Shown: one piece after another, positions 60,025-64,000 of the stretch | Layout: the number at the start of each line of letters is the position of its first letter | Numbering within the stretch: position 1 is the first letter of the stretch | NCBI RefSeq assembly: GCF_004745865.1 | Contig: NZ_SRKZ01000002.1 | Span: 124,001 to 188,000, forward strand | Source: Hymenobacter wooponensis | GTDB taxonomy: Bacteria; Bacteroidota; Bacteroidia; Cytophagales; Hymenobacteraceae | Direction: 5' to 3' | DNA: 64,000 nt | Notes under the pieces: model-generated | Databases searched by the model: none | What the model saw: only the letters and a program-made list of their open reading frames with translations | Told to the model about the DNA's origin: nothing | Program-made: the position numbers and the translations under genes

Positions 60025-61245
60025 ATGTTATTCTTTGATCATATTTTTTCTTCAATGGCTTTACTGCTTCGCATAGCTAGCCTACTAGGCTTGTATTTAC
60101 TCACTGTGTATGCCCAGGCTCAAACACCTGGTTCTCCTGTTAAGAGCAGCATAACAATGTCGGCCCCAATACAACTACCCTTAATGGCGTATGTACCGAG
60201 CACTAACACGCGCTTAGGTCGAGCCGATTCTCTTACGCGCCGGGACTACATGAGAAACAAAATCCGTAGTGTAACCAAAGTCAGGTTGATCGATAAAATC
60301 GGAGAAGTTGATTCAGTGGATTATATGGAGCTTGACCGCCAAGGCAATAAAGTTTTGTTGTACAATCCGCACTCTAAGGCCCGTATCATTCGGCATTATG
60401 ATAAGCGCGGCCGACTTGTAGAAGTTATTCAGCAGCCAACGCCTACATATCCCTACAGCATGCGAGAAGTGTTAGATCCAGATAAGGGACTATACACTTC
60501 GTTCAGACAACCTGCTGGCAAACCCGATGTCCCTCTGCTCACTGTAACACACCAACGACAAGGCAATATATCCAGTAGTGAGGCGCAATTACATCAGCCT
60601 ATTTATCAGCAGGGCCAAATAATAACTCAGGTAACAGCCCGTGGCTACAATGTGAGCCACGACACTGTTAGGGTAGATTTTTTTGGCTACGATGGCACTC
60701 AGCAGGCTCAAGCCTATCAAAGTATGTATACCATTGTCCAAAACGGACGTTCAATTGAAAATGGCACAGTTTCTTTCCAGAACCAACTACAAGCTCTCCT
60801 AGACTCCTCTGCGAGAGCACGCCAATGGCGTAGCCAAGGACTATCCGATGCTGCTATTTTGTTGCGTCAGAACGGCCTACGGGGCTCTTATATAGCCTCT
60901 ACTTATTCACAGTATGATAAAAATGGCTGGTTGATACGCTCTGAGCATAGCAGCCCTACCAAGTTGCTAAGCAAGCCCGTTACACAGGAAAGCGAGCATG
61001 GAACTATGACTACCACCAGTTCTTCTTACAGCTCGTTTTCATATCAGTACGATGCTCAAGGCCGTGTAATTCGGGAAGAATTTATGGCCGTTTTTCCGGC
61101 ACTCTCGCAAACGAGCAAACCGGCATCAGATACCGTTAGGACTGTAACGGATAAGACTTATTCATCAAAAGGGCTGCTCCTCAGCGAAACCAATAGCAGT
61201 GCTGGACGGACAACGCGTTACGAATATCGCTATAGCCGCTTCTAA
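60025..61245 (+). CDS. Secreted protein with isolated YD-type motifs
   Basis: The 406-residue protein begins with a signal peptide (the second ATG at 60055, MALLLRIASLLGLYLLTVYA, is an alternative start). Three separated motifs resemble the YD repeats of RHS proteins: HYDKRGRLVEVI (about 123), QYDKNGWLIRSE (about 296) and QYDAQGRVIREE (about 341), plus YEYRYSRF at the end. There is no RHS core or toxin domain, so it is not a polymorphic toxin. Base composition is lower in GC than its neighbours. TACCTTTA near 60006 with a TTG about 21 bases before it may be its promoter. Function is unknown. Confidence 0.65.
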   Translation: MLFFDHIFSSMALLLRIASLLGLYLLTVYAQAQTPGSPVKSSITMSAPIQLPLMAYVPSTNTRLGRADSLTRRDYMRNKIRSVTKVRLIDKIGEVDSVDYMELDRQGNKVLLYNPHSKARIIRHYDKRGRLVEVIQQPTPTYPYSMREVLDPDKGLYTSFRQPAGKPDVPLLTVTHQRQGNISSSEAQLHQPIYQQGQIITQVTARGYNVSHDTVRVDFFGYDGTQQAQAYQSMYTIVQNGRSIENGTVSFQNQLQALLDSSARARQWRSQGLSDAAILLRQNGLRGSYIASTYSQYDKNGWLIRSEHSSPTKLLSKPVTQESEHGTMTTTSSSYSSFSYQYDAQGRVIREEFMAVFPALSQTSKPASDTVRTVTDKTYSSKGLLLSETNSSAGRTTRYEYRYSRF

Positions 61246-61432
61246 CCTTAACTACGGGTAGGCGGGCTTTATTTAGTACGGTTTACAGGCTAGCGAAATA
61301 GCGGAGCTCTTTACTTTTTCTTCCCTGCATTTCAACTGATCATTACAGTTGGGGCGCAGGGAAAGTATTTTTATAACTATATCAAATTGCATTTATTTAC
61401 CAATGTAGCGCTTCCCTCTCACACACCTAGCT

Positions 61433-63364
61433 ATGTGGCTTCGTTTACTACTTGTATTGCTATTGGGCGCGCAGTTGGCACTTGGCCAGTCGAGTAACGC
61501 GGTGGAAACACCGCACACTGTCCGTGACACGCTACTCTTGAAGGACCCCAAGGGCCCGCACATATCGGAGGCGTATCGATATTACACGGAGCCATTCTCA
61601 AGAGCCCCTGACCCGGAGCAGGCAGAAGCCCAGTGGCTGGCGGGCAAATTTCGGGCAGGCCCGTGGCACAAAACGCTTAACCTAGGCCTCTTGCATGAGC
61701 GCGTATGGATGCGCCTGACGGTGCGTAACACGGAGGCGGAGCGGCTCCGCTTTTTATGGAGCATTTTCAACTTTACTGATAGCGCCGCACTGTACTGCCG
61801 GCGGCAGGGCGAAGCAAAGTTTACGCTACTGGGCGCCGCCAGCTCTTGGGTACCAGCGGCCGAGCGCACCTTCCCGGCTCGCTCGCTCAGCTTCCCTTTC
61901 ACGCTAGAGCCCGGCGAAACCGCCGACCTGTACCTGCGCATCGACCTGCACGCCGGGGCGCTGTATTTGCCTACGTACATTGAAACTGCCGAGCATTTCC
62001 TGGCATGGGAGATGAATTTCCCTTTTGATCGGCATTGGGTGTGGCTACTGGGGTTTTACTTCAGCAGCGCGCTGTTCAACCTCGTGCTGTTCACCTTCCT
62101 GCGCGACCGAATTCATATTTGGTACGTGGCCTACGTGCTGTGCGTATCCGTCTTTCTGATGATGGAAGATGGCCTAGACGCTATGCTGCTGCCCACAGGC
62201 ATATATCGCCTGATCTGGACGGTAGGGCAGTTTAATTTTACGGTGCTAGCCGCCGCCGCAGGCATTCATATCATGCTGCTTTTTCTCAGGCTGCGTACAA
62301 GCTGGCCCAGGCTGCACCAAGCAGGGCACTGGCTCGCGGGCTTGGCTATGGGGTTTGTGGTGGCCTACGCAATGCTGTTCCCGTGGGCCGTGCGCAATAG
62401 CCTGCCGTTTTTGCAGGTACTAAACACTACCCGAGAACTGGTGCTGCTCTCACTTTTTCTGTACAGCTGGATAGCCCTGCTGCTTGTGGTCAGAACAAAG
62501 AACCGCCGCCGACTGGCGGCATATTACGCGTTAACTTACCTGTTCTTCTTTACCGGTTTCGCGATATTCTGGAGCAATCATGTAGGCCTGAGCAGCTTCA
62601 ACCCCATTTACCCGAACCCGCTGGCCTGGGGCCTGTTTTTTGAGCTGCTGGTATTGAGTGCGTTGCTCACGGGCCGGTTCCGCCATACCCTGCGCCAGAA
62701 TGCCCGCTTGCGGGAGCGGCAGCTCCGCCAGCGTAATGCGCTGGGGGCACGCCTGATTGAGGCTCAGGAAGAGGAGCGCACCCAACTGGCGCGGGAGCTG
62801 CATGATGCCCTAGGCCCCAATCTGGCAGCGCTGAATCTGGCCTGGCAAAGCCCGGCTATTCAGAAAGTGCTGGATAGCTCGTCGGAAGCGGCGGCGGCCG
62901 GTAAACAAACGCAGCTGCTACTTCGCCACCTCCGCGACCAGGTGCGCACCTATAGCCACGCTCTACTGCCTGCTGAGCCCGGCCAGGAAAGCCTAACGGA
63001 GTCAATAGCGGCGCTGGTTGAACTGCTTAACCTCTACGGTAACCCGCAGGTGCGCGTGCATTACGACGATGGCTTGGAACAGCTGCCACCAGTGGTGCAG
63101 CAAGCTGCTTACCGTATTGCGGCGGAGCTGCTAAACAATGCCGTGCGCCACGCCCGCGCTACCGAAGTAACAGTACGCCTGCAGCGCCACCCTACTGCGC
63201 TGGAAATAATAGTAGAAGACAACGGCCGGGGATTTGCGGCTCACACGCCGGGCTCGGGTATTGGTCTGCGCGGCGTGCAAGCCCGCACCGAATACTTACA
63301 CGGCAACATGGTTATTGATAGCTCAGAGCACGGTAGCCGCATTACGGTAGCACTGCCCTGTTAG
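61433..63364 (+). CDS. 7TMR-DISM sensor histidine kinase, NarX-type
   Basis: The 643-residue protein has a signal peptide, a periplasmic 7TMR-DISMED2 beta domain (about 40-165; LLHERVWMRLTVRNTEAERL), seven membrane segments (about 190-400; GFYFSSALFNLVLFTF and on), a coiled linker, a HisKA_3 dimerisation domain with LARELHDALGPNLAALNLAW (His457) and a HATPase domain (N box AAELLNNAVRHARA, G box VEDNGRGF, GIGLRGVQARTEYL). Bacteroidota use this layout to sense carbohydrates or unknown ligands and pass phosphate to LuxR-type regulators; none is encoded nearby. The gap 61246-61432 is A/T-rich. Confidence 0.93.
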   Translation: MWLRLLLVLLLGAQLALGQSSNAVETPHTVRDTLLLKDPKGPHISEAYRYYTEPFSRAPDPEQAEAQWLAGKFRAGPWHKTLNLGLLHERVWMRLTVRNTEAERLRFLWSIFNFTDSAALYCRRQGEAKFTLLGAASSWVPAAERTFPARSLSFPFTLEPGETADLYLRIDLHAGALYLPTYIETAEHFLAWEMNFPFDRHWVWLLGFYFSSALFNLVLFTFLRDRIHIWYVAYVLCVSVFLMMEDGLDAMLLPTGIYRLIWTVGQFNFTVLAAAAGIHIMLLFLRLRTSWPRLHQAGHWLAGLAMGFVVAYAMLFPWAVRNSLPFLQVLNTTRELVLLSLFLYSWIALLLVVRTKNRRRLAAYYALTYLFFFTGFAIFWSNHVGLSSFNPIYPNPLAWGLFFELLVLSALLTGRFRHTLRQNARLRERQLRQRNALGARLIEAQEEERTQLARELHDALGPNLAALNLAWQSPAIQKVLDSSSEAAAAGKQTQLLLRHLRDQVRTYSHALLPAEPGQESLTESIAALVELLNLYGNPQVRVHYDDGLEQLPPVVQQAAYRIAAELLNNAVRHARATEVTVRLQRHPTALEIIVEDNGRGFAAHTPGSGIGLRGVQARTEYLHGNMVIDSSEHGSRITVALPC

Positions 63365-63383
63365 AACCTACCGTGAGTGTAAC

Positions 63384-64000
63384 CTACTTTAGTGGGGCCA
63401 CTGGCTGCACGCGTGCTTCCCTGCTCCGGCTCAGCTGCCAGCACAGGCCTAGCACCACCAAGCTGCACCCTAGGCCCAACGCAGGAGCAGCCACCACGTT
63501 TAGCGCCCAGCCGGTAATATAGGAGCCGCATACCCCACTCAAATTTACCAAGGCCATGTAGGTAGTGAACTGGGAGCCTTCTATCTGGGGGCGGCACAGG
63601 GTCATTAACAGTGGCAGCGCCGCCACGCTCAGGCTAGGGTCGGCGAGGTTCCAGACCAACAGGCCTAGCGTGGCTACTGCCTCATGCTGCCACCAAATGT
63701 GCAGGCTGCAGAATAGCAGCAAAAAGCAGCCCAGCGCTCCGAGTACCCACCGCTGAAGCCGAGCCGGCCCAATGCGGTCGGCCACTATCCCGCCCACCCC
63801 AATTACCCCTAGTGCAGTAATGCTTCCCCAGCTGCCTTGCAGCAACGAGAGCTTACTGTCTGACCAATGCAGCTCTCGAATGAGATGAAACGAGTACGCC
63901 CACCCGAACACACTAAAGCACATATAGGCCAACGCAATACCACCAAACAGCCAGAGTGAGCGAGGCTCAATCATGGCCCGAAACAGCTCTTGGAACAACC
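63384..64000 (-). CDS. MFS/PAT transporter, C-terminal half, cut by the window edge
   Basis: The visible 204 residues hold six membrane segments, matching the second half of a 12-segment permease; an internal Met at 63998 is the first one visible but the protein must begin beyond the edge. The loop GIVADRIGPARLQRWVLG is an MFS motif A-type signature, and LPLLMTLCRPQIEGSQFTTY resembles AmpG/PAT-type transporters that carry muropeptides or siderophores. The C-terminal tail is short. It converges on the histidine kinase gene, with a 19-base gap. Confidence 0.8.
   Translation of the reverse strand, partial: LFQELFRAMIEPRSLWLFGGIALAYMCFSVFGWAYSFHLIRELHWSDSKLSLLQGSWGSITALGVIGVGGIVADRIGPARLQRWVLGALGCFLLLFCSLHIWWQHEAVATLGLLVWNLADPSLSVAALPLLMTLCRPQIEGSQFTTYMALVNLSGVCGSYITGWALNVVAAPALGLGCSLVVLGLCWQLSRSREARVQPVAPLK

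Noticed and set aside
60025..61245. RHS polymorphic toxin
   Set aside because: Only three YD-like motifs, no RHS core, no C-terminal toxin and no immunity gene.

Overview
The window is about 64 kb of GC-rich chromosome (roughly 57% GC by eye) from a member of the Bacteroidota, most likely Hymenobacter or a close relative in the Cytophagales. Four things point there. A textbook Bacteroidota housekeeping promoter (TTTG-N19-TAACTTTG) stands before rplM-rpsI-rpsB. There is a TonB-dependent receptor with a carboxypeptidase-like N-terminal domain. DUF3108, DUF3089 and DUF4268 proteins are present in their usual Bacteroidota lengths. The hexamer TAGGCC/GGCCTA is very dense throughout and often contains the stop codon. 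No rRNA, tRNA, CRISPR array, insertion sequence, integrase or prophage was found. Most of the window is ordinary single-copy chromosome with frequent strand switches, many marked by long, nearly perfect hairpins that could stop transcription from both sides.

Layout. 0-6.8 kb: small conserved or unknown proteins (a beta-barrel, a HIRAN protein divergent from a DUF4268 protein, a disordered hydrophilic protein, a protein that looks like a circularly permuted acyl carrier protein) and a glutaryl-CoA-dehydrogenase-like enzyme. 6.8-9 kb: a gap with a possible small RNA, then an APC-type permease. 9.2-15 kb, minus strand: a TonB receptor under a clear TPP riboswitch, with a GNAT acetyltransferase, an aldose epimerase, a NadR-like kinase and a PnuC/PnuT transporter upstream; this looks like vitamin (thiamine) salvage. 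15-20 kb: rhodanese, HrpB helicase, an outer-membrane protein and an SDR. 20.4-25 kb: guaB, then a partner-switching set (membrane GAF/PP2C phosphatase, STAS protein, anti-sigma-type kinase). 25-31 kb: two parvulin-type isomerases and a MoxR ATPase for envelope protein folding. 31-40.6 kb: SDR, GNAT, beta-barrel, recA, DUF3108, a PhoB/PhoR-type pair, an RluA pseudouridine synthase and a GT39-type membrane glycosyltransferase. 40.7-43.5 kb: rplM-rpsI-rpsB and tsf. 43.5-45.9 kb: a roughly 26% GC island, a membrane protein with a carboxypeptidase-like domain and two tandem Roadblock/LC7 proteins. 45.9-49.3 kb: envelope proteins on the minus strand. 49.7-55.2 kb: a four-gene minus-strand cassette. 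55.6-64 kb: YeiH-type transporter with a LysR regulator, S9 peptidase, a YD-motif secreted protein, a 7TMR-DISM histidine kinase and the C-terminal half of an MFS transporter cut by the window edge.

The best candidate for an undescribed system is the 49.7-55.2 kb cassette. It holds an 871-residue protein with acidic SPF-type motifs at its N-terminus and a cationic, hydrophobic central block, a gluzincin-type peptidase (HETGH, EIAAD, DPHP-x4-R) encoded 12 bases downstream, a short coiled-coil protein and a 422-residue protein of unknown fold. I recognise no named family for three of the four. The permuted acyl-carrier-like protein (4236-4829), which is split exactly where the phosphopantetheine serine should be, is the second most interesting item.
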